Source of the DNA: Mortierella sp. BCC40632
Taxonomy: Eukaryota > Mortierellomycota > Mortierellomycetes > Mortierellales > Mortierellaceae
Length of the DNA: 64,000 nt
Direction of reading: 5' to 3'
Assembly (NCBI GenBank): GCA_011634665.1
Contig: WAEK01000005.1
Span: 1,346,501 to 1,410,500 of the forward strand
Shown piece by piece: positions 11,950 through 24,698 of this stretch. A model generated the notes under the pieces. That model had not been told where the DNA came from. It saw only the letters and a program-made list of their open reading frames with translations, and did not search any database. The position numbers were made by a program, and so were the translations under genes. The stretch's first letter is position 1. Each line of letters opens with the position of its first letter.

Positions 11950-14555
11950 CTGCCGCGGTATTGGTCTTTCTTGGGGACAAGCAAAAGTCAAGAAGGATGC
12001 TCCGTGTTGGGAATGAAAGGAGCAGAACCAATGGAGTGAGAGCTCCAAAGAATCAGTTGATTGGGTACGTCCAGTCTGGCATCCAAGATGCCCGTCGTTA
12101 TTGCTGTGGTCTGGCCTTGGTTGGCGATGCCCGCTGTAGTGATGGAAAGGGGCACGGAGGCGATGGTGCTTTGGGTGTGTTAGAGACCCAGAAGAGTCCA
12201 GTTGATTGTCAGCAGAGTAGATGGAACAGAATGCTGATGCTGAACGTCGATGCAAGTGTCAGCGAGAAGCAAATGTCGGTCGGATGCAAAAGTGCAATGG
12301 AGTGGAAAAAAGAGTTACGATGCGGTCCAGGGGAGTTTCTTGCTCCACTTGTCACCCGGAGCAGAACAGTCACCGACCAGGAGGAGAGCTCGCTCCACTC
12401 CTTGCTCTCCCGTCCACCACTAAGCAAGGTAAGGCTAATGCGGACAAAACTCAAAACTAACATACAGGCTGCTTCTAGGATGGTGCAATATAACCCTGGT
12501 TTATTGGGCGCTCTCCTTCCTCTTGTAGAGATTGGTCCCTTCTGATGTCTTTACTCTCTGCCCTTTCTGAAAAAACCACCATTCTATTTTTCTCCTGCTT
12601 ACTAGATTCGCTCAACCATGCAATCAATGGCACGGGTCGCCTATCTAGGTGATGCGTTCGTGGCCGTCAATCAGTCAACAGGTCTGACCACAAGCAACTT
12701 TAAAGAGAGTCCAAGAGATGATATGGCCACGTCGCAGATGTCCTAGAGAAGCAAGAAACATGTAGCCATGATATTCACACTTTGTCCAGGGCAAAGAACG
12801 AGAAGCAAAACACAATAGTCGCAGAGACCGACTGGCTAGTATTTCGATGAAGGTACCCGTCTTTTACGGCTCTAGGGAGATGAATGGAGTCGCTCGACGG
12901 GACGAGCTTGTGCTCACACTTCTGTGATCTGATCAAGAGATCTCTATGATCTCTATCCTTTGTATACTCTGTTGTAGCACACAGGAGGCCTGCCAACAGT
13001 TCATGTATTGGTGGCACAATTATCAATCAGGACAAAGCGATGCTTCCCATGAAGCCCCTTCCCGTCCCATTCTTCTCAACAAGCTTAATGCTAATGCAGA
13101 ATATCTAGAACATCTGCTCGATCCTTGGCGTGGAGGTGACTCTGATTCATCAGAAATGGCTGTTGTAAGCTACTCCATCTCCTTCATGTTCTGTGTTTTC
13201 GCAAACCCGACTCGGCTGTTATCCTTTGATCAACTATGAAGGGCACCCTTAGAATCCTAATAGAGTACCTCGCTCCTACACCATCAATATGATTTCGATG
13301 GGCACGACACGCCTTCTACGCTCAGTTTGGCGATTTAAAGGAAGTGGTACATTGCAGAAAGCTTCACGGCTCTGACAGCAAGACTTTGTTGATTGGTTCT
13401 AGATGCCTATTCTTGACACCTCAGAATTTGGGCTGTTGCGCTATGCTTGCAACCTGCAAGTCTCTGTGAAGTAAGAGTCATCTTTTTGGTCCGACACCGG
13501 GCATCGGCACGATGAAGGGAGGAGAGGGGAGCTTGACCATCCATGTTTCCTATCCAGTCAGATCTCGGTCACGATCGTTTGCTTTCGACAACACCATATA
13601 CAGATGCCTAATACGGCATTTCAGACCAGATTCGTAACGCTCTAGATTCGATAGGAAGTCCTTGCGCTTGAGTGTTGGCTGAGCTGAACTTGCCCAAAAC
13701 TCCTTCCTCTAGCCATGGTGTTCTCTTCTTTTCTTTTAGCCATCTATTGTTTCTATACATTTCCTCTTCCTAATCCCTTCCACTCTCTCCAAAGCCTTTA
13801 TCTCGTGGTTCCCTCTACTCTACGGTCCAAGTCGACCTTGAAGATCTCAGTGACATTGAGAACACTCATAAGCTAAAGACGTTCTCAACCTGAAAGAGCG
13901 GGAAAATATCCTTACCGACGAAAGAGGGGTGTGGAGAAGGGGAGCGGAGGGAGCGGAGGTCACATTCCATGATACTCCCTGCAGGCACACACAGAAGTGC
14001 AATGAGGTCTCTTGTCCACTGGGTGCGCTAAACCCTCTTCTAGGCGATTTTCTATCTTTTGCCCTTTCTTTTTGTACATTGCTGACCCGGGTGGGGGCAA
14101 GGAGAGAATGAATGAAGAGCAGATGTCTATTTCGGTGAAATGCATCTTGGTCAAGAAGAGTTGAGGATGTGCCCTATACCATCAGCGTCAGCGTAGAGTT
14201 GCAAAGGAGGAGAGAAAAGTCAAATGGAAGGACAAAATGTTGGATGGGAGAGAGCAAAGAGTGCAAAAGGTGGAGCCATGAAACATGAGGAAATGTGATG
14301 AACAGAGTCTTGAGGATTTTTTTTTCTCGAACCGAGGGAGAGAAACCCAAGACTGAGCTCAAAAAAAAAAAAAAGAGTGCTCTCTTTCTCTTTTCTTTCT
14401 TTCTCTCCCTCTCCCCTTTTTTTAAAATCCATCATCTTCACCCACTCCATCTCTTTCTTTCATCTCTTTACTCTCATCCTCGCTCCATCTCACATTCATC
14501 CAGGCGCTCCTCTTCACCGATCCTTCCTTCCTCGCGCCATTCTCCTCTCTAGCGT
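11800..14555. other. 2.7-kb region with open frames but no recognised gene
   Basis: Contains a GA microsatellite (about 11901-11947). An open plus-strand frame runs to about 12545; its start lies inside the microsatellite, and its 3' part reads MRTKLKTNIQAASRMVQYNPG. A short frame at 12619-12747 begins MQSMARVAYLGDAFVAVNQS. Another exon-like segment at about 12980-13165 begins QEACQQFMYWWHNYQSGQ, ends before a possible donor, and includes NAEYLEHLLDPWRG. These could be exons of a divergent gene or a decaying one; no family is recognisable. 13.5-14.5 kb shows only CT-rich promoter-like sequence (about 14380-14470) leading into the next gene. Confidence 0.35.
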
Positions 14556-15827
14556 ATGATCGCTCTCCTCATCGTACTCGCCACCATTACGTCCAACACT
14601 GTTTCCGCGCTTCGCCAGCGCAAGGGTCTCTTCTCGGGCCTGGCTCTTGCTGCCGGCCTTGGCACCGTCTCCGGAGCCGATCCGGTCAAGCCCGTAGCAG
14701 CAGCAGAAGCAGCAGCAGGAGCAGGAGCACCAGCAGGAGCACAGGTTATTCAGTCAACGATCCCTCCTCACCATACGCTGACCTCTCTCTCGATCACTCA
14801 TGTTCAGTTCGCACAGGATGATCTTCTCTCCAAACTCTTTGCATACGTGACTCTCTCGCCCCTGGCGATTGTCTGTGGATATGTTGCTGTGATCCTGACA
14901 AGTCGGGACCTGAAGCCTGCTGTGATGTTTGCTGGACAACTCGCCAACGAAGTAATCAACCAGATCTTGAAGAGGCTTGTCAAACAGGCGAGACCTACAG
15001 GTAATTTCTTTTTTTTTTTTTTTTTTTTTTTTTTTTGGCGGTATATTTCTATAAAAAATATATATAATATATAAGAATGGCATTAGAGGAAGAGATTCGA
15101 TAACCAAGCGTTCTTTCTCGACACGACATTTTAGAATACCTTGGCGATGGATATGGCATGCCCTCAAGCCATTCTCAATTCATGGCTTATTTTGCTACAT
15201 ATACGGCCATCTTGATGTACAGAAGGTACTGAACAAAAAAAAAAAAAAAAAAAAAAAAAATCTGTTGGTCGATATGGTGGCTAAAATACAAAGGCTATTT
15301 TTTTTTTCTCTCTCTTACTCATCATACTTTCCTTGTTCGGTCATCTGTTTCGTAGGGGCATTGCACCTGGAGCAATGATACCCCACGTGGTTTCTGGACT
15401 TGTTGCAGTTTGGGCGTTGCTGGTTGTGTACTCCAGGTAAGTCAAGTGCTCTTTTGATTCACACTGTTCTGGTATCATTCTTGCCTAGGGATATACCGCT
15501 GACACATACCATATATATTTTTTCTCTCTTCTTCTTCTTTTTTAAACCCCCCTCCTCCCTCTCCTCTCCCATTGTAGAGTCCATCTCTACTATCACACCT
15601 GGCAACAAGTCGTTGCAGGAACTATCTGTGGTGTGATCTTTGCGTTTGGATACTATTTTTGTGTGGACAAAATCTTGCGACCACGCGGCTTGTTTACTTG
15701 GGTGTTGGGACACCCGTTGGCCAAGATTTTCCATGTGCGTGATACGGATGCGATCCCAGACTTGGCCAAGTTTGATTGGGAAATGTGGCAGCAGTATTCC
15801 AAGGACCAGCACGCAAAGGCCAACTAA
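14556..15827 (+). CDS. CAX4: Dolichyl-diphosphatase (PAP2 superfamily, Cax4/Cwh8/DOLPP1)
   Basis: Four exons (14556-15000, 15135-15225, 15356-15436, 15578-15827) encode about 288 residues. The phosphatase motifs are all present: K-X6-RP in KRLVKQARP, the PSSHSQ box in GMPSSHSQFMAY, and SR-X5-H in SRVHLYYHTWQQ. Several membrane segments lie between them. The enzyme removes phosphate from dolichyl diphosphate on the luminal ER side, recycling the carrier for N-glycosylation. The first 80 or so residues (hydrophobic start, then an Ala/Gly-rich AEAAAGAGAPAGAQ) precede the usual start of the family. Translation may instead begin further in, close to the THVQFAQDD segment, though no in-frame Met is obvious there. 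Introns 1 and 2 contain long T or A runs. Confidence 0.92.
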
Positions 15828-16156
15828 CACCATTTCAGGACCTTAAAGAAGACTAATAGACCATATAAAGAAAAAAAAATAAGACGAAATAGACTGTCCG
15901 CAATCCACTTTTTTTTTTTTGTCTTCTTTGGCATTGAACCTCACCCCGCAGTGCTGATGTCGGTTGAATAGGTGCTGATAACTAGTTCTTTTTAATTTTA
16001 TTTTTTTTTATATTTTTTTTCATGTTAAGCCTGATGGATATATTACAGCGATGATGGAAAAGTTGGTATGAGGCGCAACATAGGGAGACCAGCCTCACAT
16101 TTAGCCTGAATCTTTCTCTCTCTCTCCTCTTTTTTTTCTTTTTTTTTTCTTATTGC
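15828..16156. other. Convergent 3' region
   Basis: Lies between the convergent dolichyl-diphosphatase and heme oxygenase genes. It is AT-rich with T runs (15909-15920 and several after 15990). No gene was seen. Confidence 0.6.
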
Positions 16157-17050
16157 TTAAGCGCCGGACTTGAGACCAACAGCGTTAGCAACAGAGTTGA
16201 TCAAGTTGGAGGGAGCCAAGGAGGAGAGGAACGAGCCCTGCTTGACCTCAGGAGATTCAACGGTGACGGCCTTCTCCTTGGTCGAGGCAGGGAGACCCTC
16301 GAGCTCGTGATCAAACTCCTGGAAGACATCAATGTTGCGAATGAAGGCCTGGATCGACTCATCAACGATAGCCTTGTGGGTGGCCTCATCCACCTCAACC
16401 TGGTTAAGGCGAATACGGTACATCTCCTTGAACTCATCCTTTCGCTCAATCGCGTCAAAGCTGTAGAAAGCAACACCCTTACCCTCGGGCAGGTCGTTGT
16501 ACTTTTGGAGCTTCTTGGCCAAGATCTGACCTCCAGAGAGATCACCAAGGTAGCGGACATAGGAGTGAGCAATCAACAACTCGGGCTTGGTGCGACTGCA
16601 GCGCTCAATGGCATCAATGTAGCTCTTCTGGGCAGGAGTGACAGTCTCGAGCATCTCGCGCCAGTCGGGACCATTGAAGAACTCGAGGTCCTCCTCAAGA
16701 GGACCAACACGGGAAAGCTCCTTGGGGAAGTAGATGAGCTGGATGTTCTCGTTATCCTTGTGCTCATCCAAGGCCTTCTCAAGAGCACTGGTGTTGGAAA
16801 AAAAAAAAAAAAAAAAAAGTCAGTGCGGGCGCAGTTGGAAGGTTGGAAGTGCATGTGACGGTGATGTGGTTACAACGATTTAAAACGTCTCTTGGACATA
16901 CCGGTAGACCTGGTAGAGCGAAACGAGGAAGCGGCCGTATGTGGCAGGAGAGATCTCGCCCTTGAAGAAGTACTTGACGAACTTGGAGCGCTCGGCTTCA
17001 GCGTGGACGGTCTTGGTACCTTCCTTGAGATCAGCAGCGAGAAGAGTCAT
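16157..17050 (-). CDS. HMX1: Heme oxygenase
   Basis: Two exons (17050-16902 and 16787-16157) encode about 259 residues. The N-terminus LAADLKEGTKTVHAEAER places a His at the proximal heme-ligand position of the HO family. The distal helix signature SYVRYLGDLSGGQILAKK is intact, and IRNIDVFQEFDHEL closes the core. The enzyme opens heme to biliverdin, CO and Fe2+. Human HO-1 and yeast Hmx1 end in a membrane anchor. Here the last 25 residues (SNLINSVANAVGLKSGA at the very end) are only weakly amphipathic, so the protein may be soluble or peripherally bound. The intron holds a T run just before the acceptor, read from the coding strand. Confidence 0.95.
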
Positions 17051-17312
17051 GGTGAAGGGGTCTGGAGGGAGAAATAAGGAAAAAGGATGACAGGTAAGAA
17101 CCGTGCACGCAGCAATAGGACTTGAGCAATGGCAGAGGGAAGCGGAGGAGTTTGGGAAAAGACGAACCTGTGGTGAGGAATGAGGCAAATGAGCGAGTAA
17201 TGAGGAAGGAATGTGGGCAATGAAGACCGAAGGCGAGTATGAGGTCAGGAAAGACTGTGGAGGAAGCGGTGGTGAGGAATAATGAGAGGGAAAAAAAGGG
17301 GGGGAAGGAGTC

Positions 17313-17323
17313 GCCTTATATAC
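17313..17323 (-). promoter_or_regulatory. Probable TATA element of the heme oxygenase gene
   Basis: On the minus strand the sequence reads GTATATAAGG, about 265 bases upstream of the heme oxygenase start codon at 17050. The intervening leader is CT-rich on the coding strand, as usual for fungal promoters. Confidence 0.45.
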
Positions 17324-19413
17324 GTCTTGAGGATTGGGTCCAAGACCCAAGAGAATGGCGTCTTTTTTTTTTTTTCTTTTCCTTTCTTTTCTTCACCCTG
17401 TCAGCCTGGGCGGAGACTCTTCTCTCCGCTCAACATCATACACAACACACACACACACAGAGAGAGAGGCTCTCTGGTTCACTCTAACAAGGTTCAATTC
17501 ATTCCTGCCTGACCCACCCTGTGATGGCGTGCCTGTTTCTGCTCGTGGGTAACCTCGCAGCATCCCCGTCGAATCAAAAAGGATCTGATAACGAATTTTC
17601 TTATGGCTTGCACACACCACAGACTCACTCTCCCGCCTTTCGACTCTTTTGCTACATCCGAACTATAGTCGTGTTGCAAACGGCTCTGCCTCAGAAAAAA
17701 AATAATCGTGGTGACATGTCTTGCGGCAGTGGCCCAAAAGTCCCTGCAATACCGGTCCGGGAGTAAATCTCTGCACTCTCCTATCACTATTGACCACACC
17801 CCAGTCCCAAAAGAGAGTGACCAGTCATGTTGATTGGGACTCCTTCGTCATGCTTTGCGTGGGGCTATCCTCACAGCAGCAAAAGTGAAAAACGAGTTTT
17901 TTTTTTTCTTTTTTTAATGTTCACAACCATCTGGGCCATTTGCTGACAAACACCATCTCGGCGCTAAAAGAACATCAGTATATTCTGCCTTGGTCCAATC
18001 CTCATTCGACTCGTGTTGCTCACTACTCACTCACACGCTCACTCCTATTTTCTCTGTTCTTCGCCATTGACCCACTCTCCCTGGGCCTTGGGGGATCGGA
18101 ACATCATTGTTTAGTCAAGCGCTCTTTTCAAGGAAGGGATGTGTTGCATTTAAGACGAAGAACAGAAAAGAAGGAGACCATGGAATTGGTGCCTGTGTTC
18201 AAAAAATAAAAAAAAAAAAAACTCTTCCTAGACCCTGTAAATTTTCCGATTGGCTGAAATCTTACGTACATGTACTTGATATCTATGGGCTCGCGTCCAA
18301 AAGCAACCATTTTGCCCAAACCCACAGCTCTTTTACTCACTCGCCCACTCTCAGTTTCCTCTCTTTCTTTACTCTTTTCTTCATTCCTTTCTTTATTCGC
18401 TATTCATTGACAACAATAGCACCACTGAAGAGAGGATATATGTTAAAAAAACAAAAGACCTAAACTGGACTCTGGACCGGAGGAAAAGCGATTGCTTTCT
18501 TTTCACTTTGCATGGGAGACAACGTATTCTGGCTCGTGTTGGTAAACGATCATGCAATCTTCATGACCAGAACATGTAAAGCCGATACTGTTGCAGATCA
18601 AAAAAAAATGGGCGTTCAGTGTACGAGCGCTAAAGAGAAGTGAGTCCAATCCGTCGGAAGGCGAACTGCGACTTTGGACACAAGGAACGGGTAGGAAAAG
18701 GTCAACACAAGAGACTAGGCCCAAAAAGCCCAAGAGATATCTGATTTCCAAGGATGCTGCGGTACAGGGATGGCAAGAAAACAAGAGGAAGCATCCGCCA
18801 AGTGTTGTTTTGAACTAGCGTCACGGTGGTCTTGAGCGTGCCAGATTGTCTATGAAACCGTAGGAGGTGTAGACCCATTTTGTCCAATGGAATGGTTGAG
18901 AAACACGTCAAGTTTTTCAGTTAATAACGGATGGTGGCTATCCACCGCTCTCTCTTTCCGTTGGATCGTAGGATGGAAAAAGGGCAAGTTCTTGGGCAAA
19001 TTCCTGCGTAAAAACAGATCGATCCCAACAGGTGTGGCTGAAATCTTACTGCTCCTCCTTCTTTGATGGTTTTTTTACAAGGGCCCTGCCAGTAATGCAT
19101 CATGCGCAAGGGGAAGCCTCTTCTTTTGGACCTTGGGCGAGTGCATCCAAGAAGGCCAGTCACTCTCTCATTTTCACTAAAAAGAAAAGGGGGAGGGGGG
19201 CATTGAAGCACAAGACGCCAGGACAACCATCCAGGACATTCAGCTCTGGGCAATAGCCGAAGGGCCGATGGCAATGAATGTCATGAGGATCGATTGAGCC
19301 AGAGACGATTCGTGATTCTCGCTCTGAACTGGGCGAGAGCGAGAAACCAACACCATCACCCGAGGGGCAGCTAGCCCAGTCCAAGAATCAAAATACCAAG
19401 CCCCCCACTCTAG

Positions 19414-19447
<34 letters not shown>

Positions 19448-19521
19448 AATGGACTGGAGAAAGTGGAGGGGAGCTGGGTTCTTCTTCACACACCTTCGAC
19501 TCGACATCGCCACTCACCAAC
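17324..19521. other. 2.2-kb intergenic region without a recognisable gene
   Basis: Lies between divergently transcribed heme oxygenase and Ipi3 genes. Short open frames exist (for example 17521-17766 plus) but none shows a domain or good splice context. A 30-base A tract lies at about 19414-19443, just upstream of the Ipi3 gene. No RNA gene was recognised. Confidence 0.5.
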
Positions 19522-21393
19522 ATGTTTGTCGAGCTCGCATTAACAACCTCTTCAGACGTCGCCGACGGCACTGCTTACCTCTGGAATCTACACACAGGAT
19601 CAGTCCTCGGCTCATTCAAGCAGAATGTTTGCCCCATGCAGTCCCTGGCACTGGTCAACAGCAACCGTAATATGGGAAACCTCTTTTTGAGCGCTCAGGC
19701 CGACAAGGGCATGATGCACGTATACAGCTACCAAAAGGTCTGATAAAGAAACTCTAGGCATCGTCTCTATGCAGCCTTCGCGTACCATCCTATGGGTCTC
19801 TAACCCATCATTGTCGGGAAATGCTTCTTTCTGAACTGGTGGCGTATAGGACCAAGTTCACCTCAAGTTCCCACTACCTGACAAACTCGTCTGCTTGGCA
19901 ACATCGGCCCGTGGAACATACTGTGCAGGAGGAACTGAAAGCGGTCGCGTCTACATCTGGGAGGTATGGTAGTCATTGATGATTTTCTCCATATAGGACA
20001 GATCAAAGGACACGGAGTACGAAGCTGACAGCTCCAATCTCTCTTTGTACCTCACAGATTGCAACAGGAATCTTGCACCGAGTCTTTGACGCTCATTACA
20101 AACGGATCACTGTCGTGCGCTTCTCTGCAGACGACACTGTCATGTTCACAGGAAGCGAGGATTCTGTTGTTCACGTTTGGATGATGAATACTCTTGTGGA
20201 CGACACCCTTCTCGAGTCTCCAGCTCCTCATTATTCGTGGACAGACCATACACTTTCTATCACAGACATTCAATGCGGCGTGGGTCGATTCCATGGAGCC
20301 CGCGTTATCACTTCTTCAATGGATCATACGTGCAAACTTTGGGATCTCTCAACAGGATCACTCTTGACGACATTCTTGTTCCCAACAAAGATTACCTCTT
20401 TGGCATTCGATCCCTCTGAAAGATACTTTTTGGCCGCCTCAGGAACTGCAGCAGCTACATCATCTTCTAGTGAAGCGGACTATCTTATCTATCAAGCACT
20501 TCTCTACAGATCGAAACATACTATGCAAGGATATACGACACTTGAAGCAGTTGATGGAGATGCGGGACTAGAGCAGATCGGACTTGGCTCCACAAAAAGG
20601 AATGGCGTCGCTGGAGGAGATTTGGTTTTCAGAGGTCATCATCACCCTATCACGAGGTTAGCTCTGAACTTTGATGGATCTACCTTGGTGAGTGGCGACA
20701 ACAAAGGAAACATGATGGTCTGGGATGTTTCAAGTCGACAGATGGTCCGTGAAGTCAAGCAACACAAAGGTACCCGACACATTTGGATTTTGATGACGCT
20801 CCTCCATGTTCTGGATCAACCATCGCTGTCATGTGTATATTCATTCTTTTCTTCCCTTACTGTTCACCATAGGATCCATTTCTTCTATTCATACGATGAT
20901 CCAGCCCGTCGATTTGTATTCCAACACCACTTTGACAGAAAAGCCAAAACTCTTTCCCCTTACACCCTTCAAGCGTATCCCACAACCCAGATTGGGCGAA
21001 GGAGGACCCGAAGTCAATGCGAATGCCTCGATCGCGGATGACCCTCTGATCGTCATTGCCCCCACTAGCATGGCTCTTGAAGACCAGAACTTGACCATGA
21101 TCCATTCGAGTGAACACCAACTCTTGGAAAATGTTCGACAAGCATTTGTCAAGAATCGATCTGCGATTGTGGCTGGAGGATTTGATGGACCTGTCTCGTC
21201 TCGATCCCCCTCTGCATCACAAGAGTATCAGGATTTGGAAAAGAAGTACAAGGAATTGGAAGAGCGACTTGCAACGATGATGAACGCTTCGGCATCTGTG
21301 CAGGCGGCACCTAAACAACCTGCAGTGTCGAGTTCAGACATCAGCGCGGCATTGAGTGGTCTCCGGTCATCGAGCAAGAAGAGAAAAGTATAG
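19522..21393 (+). CDS. IPI3: Ipi3/WDR18-type WD40 protein of the Rix1 ribosome-assembly complex
   Basis: Four exons (19522-19737, 19850-19963, 20058-20769, 20873-21393) give about 520 residues. WD40 repeats are visible as DGTAYLWNLHTGSVLGSF, ESGRVYIWEIATGILHRV, EDSVVHVWMMNTL, MDHTCKLWDLSTGSLL and NKGNMMVWDVSSRQMV. The order, the roughly 75-residue helical C-terminus with EYQDLEKKYKELEERLA, and the basic end SSKKRKV (a nuclear signal) fit Ipi3/WDR18. In yeast, Ipi3 works with Rix1 and Ipi1 in ITS2 processing and late pre-60S remodelling by Rea1/Mdn1. No partner gene is in the window. Introns are short with clean GT-AG ends. Confidence 0.88.
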
Positions 21394-21957
21394 AGAGAGA
21401 TAGAGAGAGAGGGAGAGTTAAAAAATAAGTAAATAAATCATTAGAAAAAGTGAACAACAAAAAAAAAAAAAAGAAAGAAGAGAGAACAATGGTAGGAGAG
21501 AAAGAGAGGATTCTGCCCTGTTTCTTGATGATCATGAACACTAAATAATTTCAGTCAAAAGGCACGACTAGGAACCAACCAAGCCGTATCAAAGCCATTA
21601 GGTACAAAGAAAAAAGAAAAAGAAAAAAAAAGAAAAAGAGTCCTCTTTAAAGAATGGGCAGAGTTATTCACGAGTCAGCCTTGCCCCCTCCCCCCAGCAA
21701 TACATCAAGAGCAGGTCCCCCCCCCCACAAAGAAAAGATGGTGGGAGAAGAGAGGGAACAGCGTTCTTAAGGGAGATATTAGTATCCAACAAAACAAGTG
21801 GAGAAAAGTGGGAGAGGGGAAGGGGGAGAAGATCGTTAATCATACATTTTTAATTTGATCCGCAACAATAAAACTTGAAGCGACCAAGTCTAATATCGTA
21901 AATGGGCGTGTCGAAAAAATGGGAGAAAATGAATATAAAAAAAGAATAGGTGGTTCG

Positions 21958-21998
<41 letters not shown>

Positions 21999-22090
21999 TG
22001 TAAGTTGACTATAGGGATAGGACTCGATAAAAAGGATAAGGAAGGAATTTGAAATGAGGATGAATAAAGTTAACTAAGTCTGGATATATT
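21394..22090. other. Convergent 3' region with homopurine and A tracts
   Basis: Lies between the convergent Ipi3 and kelch genes. Contains GA-rich stretches (21390-21418, 21735-21840) and an uninterrupted A run of about 38 bases at 21959-21996. No gene was seen. Confidence 0.6.
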
Positions 22091-24667
22091 CTATTTTTTT
22101 CTCTGAGAGAGCGACACAAAGTTCTCGGATGAGCCAGAGAGATATTCTTTGCCTCCATTGGTTCCTCCAGCTGAAGACGTGCCTGCAGTCTTCAAGGGAA
22201 TCTGAAAATTGAACTGGAGTGGCGGTTGGCCCCCAATGCCTGGGATGGAGTTGGTTTCAATGCCTGGATTGGAACTGGCTCCAATGCTTGGAATAGTACT
22301 GGCTCCAATGCCTGGGATAGTACTGGCTCCAATGCCTGGGATAGTACTGGCTCCAATATTGGTTGGGCGCGTGAAGGGAGCAAGATTGGCAAATGGATTG
22401 GCTACTACACGAATCGGAGATTGTTGGGTTTGACCAATCATCGGACCAAGTCCTTGTCCTGGAATAAACCCTTTGGCTTGGTTTCTCAAGGATGGTGGCG
22501 GTACATAGAAGGGAGTCGCCGTCGCCGTCTTTGCAACTGTAGCCATGGTCGTGGGGGTAGTGACAACACTCATTCCTGGAGTTCTGACCGGCTCTTCAGC
22601 CTCTTCTTGCTGCTGGAGCAACAACTTGAGGAGTCTATCTTCATCCTCCTTGTCTCCTTCAGTTCCTTCTTCATCTTCAGAATCATCCTCTTGAATGTTG
22701 TTTCCGCCCATAGCGTGATCCGCTGTGCTCACCCCTACTGCATCATTCTGTATTGATTTTTGCTTGTCATTAGGATCCATTCCTGGATGGTTTTGTTGTC
22801 GGCTGTGAAGGTTTCTTGCATAAAGACTGTTGGCACCATGGTAGTCCTGGGACATCCGACTATGGCTGCCAGCAGAAACGGTTGAGGGTACATCAAGAGG
22901 GGAGAAGGCTGCACCACTGGTGCTGCTGCCTGTCGTACTGCTTCGGTTATTCAAGTCTTGATAGAATGGCTGCTGTCTCTGGAATGTACTCAATGCCAAT
23001 GAGTGATCCATCGAAGGAGAGACTATAGAATTCTGTTGAAACTGTCTTCTCAGTTGTTCCAGTCTGTCTTCTTCCTCCTGCCTCTTCAGTTGCTCTAGTC
23101 TTTCTTTTTCTTGCTGTTTCTTCAGTTGCTCTTGTTTCTCCTCCTCCTGTCTTTTCTTCATGATTTCTTGCTCCTGCTTCTCTTTCTCTTCCTGAAGTCT
23201 TTGTTGTTCAAGCTGCTGTCTTCGTTGTTTTTGAAGCAGTTGCTGTTGTTGATGTTCTCGAATCTCTTGTTGTTGCTGTTGCTCTCGCACATCCTGCTGT
23301 TGCTGTTGTACCTGCTTCTGCTGCAATTGCTGTTGCTGTTGAATCTGTTGCTGTTGCAATTGCTGCTGCTCCAATTGCTGCTGCTCCAATTGTTGTTGGA
23401 ACAAATCCCTCTGTTGCTGCAACTGCTGTTGCTGTCTTTGTTGTTTTTGCTGGAGCTTGAAAGCAGCAGCAGAGGCCCCAATACCGCCGACGCTGCCAAT
23501 ATTGGTAATTGAACTTGGTGAGTAGGACCCAGTTGAGTGAAGGGCAGTGCCATTGTCAGTCATGTCTACATCGGGATCACGATAGAACTCTTCATCATCA
23601 TCCACTTCTGCCTCATCTGTGAATGCCTCAGAGTATCGACCACCCGAGGAATCCGTGTGTGGGTGACGCTGGACTGGTGTGTATTGCTGTTGAAAGGAAG
23701 AATCTCTCGAGGGATGGTATCGTTCGCTCGGTAGTGTCCCTGCAGCCGACATATTATCTCGATAGGGCCGGTGGCTAACGTTACTGTAGCTACTGGCAGC
23801 ATTGATACTTCTTCCTCCTGCTCCACTGTGACTCTGGCTACGTCTTGGAGCGAGCGCCTCATGGTAGCTTGCAACATCGTCATCATCATAACCTTGTTGA
23901 TGGTAATGATCTTCATCGTTGAAGTCTCCGGGATGTAGTCGAGCAGATGAAGTTCGACTCATGTGCCTGCTGGGTCTATCGTACCTGTCGTCCCTCTCGT
24001 ACCTGTCATCTCGCTCGTACCTGTCATCTCGCTCGTACCTGTCGTCCCTCTCATGCCTCTCATACCTCTCATGCCTGTCATCTCTATCGTCCTTGCGGTG
24101 TATATCTTTCATAGGCATAGGAGCTAATCGCCGTCTTTCCATTCCTCCATCGTCGCTCACAGCCTTTTTATGGCGATTCTTTCGGATCATCCAAAAGGTC
24201 ACTAAACCCACAATGAGCATAGCGGTCCCTGCTGCAGCCCCTCCAATGATCGGAGCCAAAGACGCTAATTTGGAAGATCCACCTTCGCCCTTGTTTCCAG
24301 GCCCAGGGTTGTTTGGTTCCTGTGACGGCGTAGGTTCCGCAGATGGATTGTTGGGGTTCTGAGGATTTTGTGGTTTGGTCGGTTTTGTACTCTGATAGAT
24401 AGTTACCCACTTGTTCAACTTGATATCATACACTAGAGGAACATTCGTGTGCAAAGTTTCCCGACCATTGTCGCTTGAACCACCAAAGACAACAAACTGA
24501 TTTCCATAGATGCCACAGGCCATACGTGAACGCTTCAATTCTGCAGAAGCTCCTGCTGTCCAGACACCAGAGGCAACGTCGAGAATGTAGAGTGTTTCGT
24601 AATAAGTTTTTCCAGAGGAGCCACCAAAGACTATAACCTTGGATCCATCCTCCACTTTTTGGAGAAC

Positions 24668-24698
<31 letters not shown>

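Noticed and set aside
11874..12545. 223-codon plus-strand frame beginning in (GA)n
   Set aside because: The start is created by the microsatellite (Glu-Arg repeat). No domain, and antisense frames are equally open; recorded only as part of an unassigned region.
23111..23512. Leu-rich plus-strand frame of 133 codons
   Set aside because: Antisense of the poly-Gln region of the kelch protein; low-complexity shadow.
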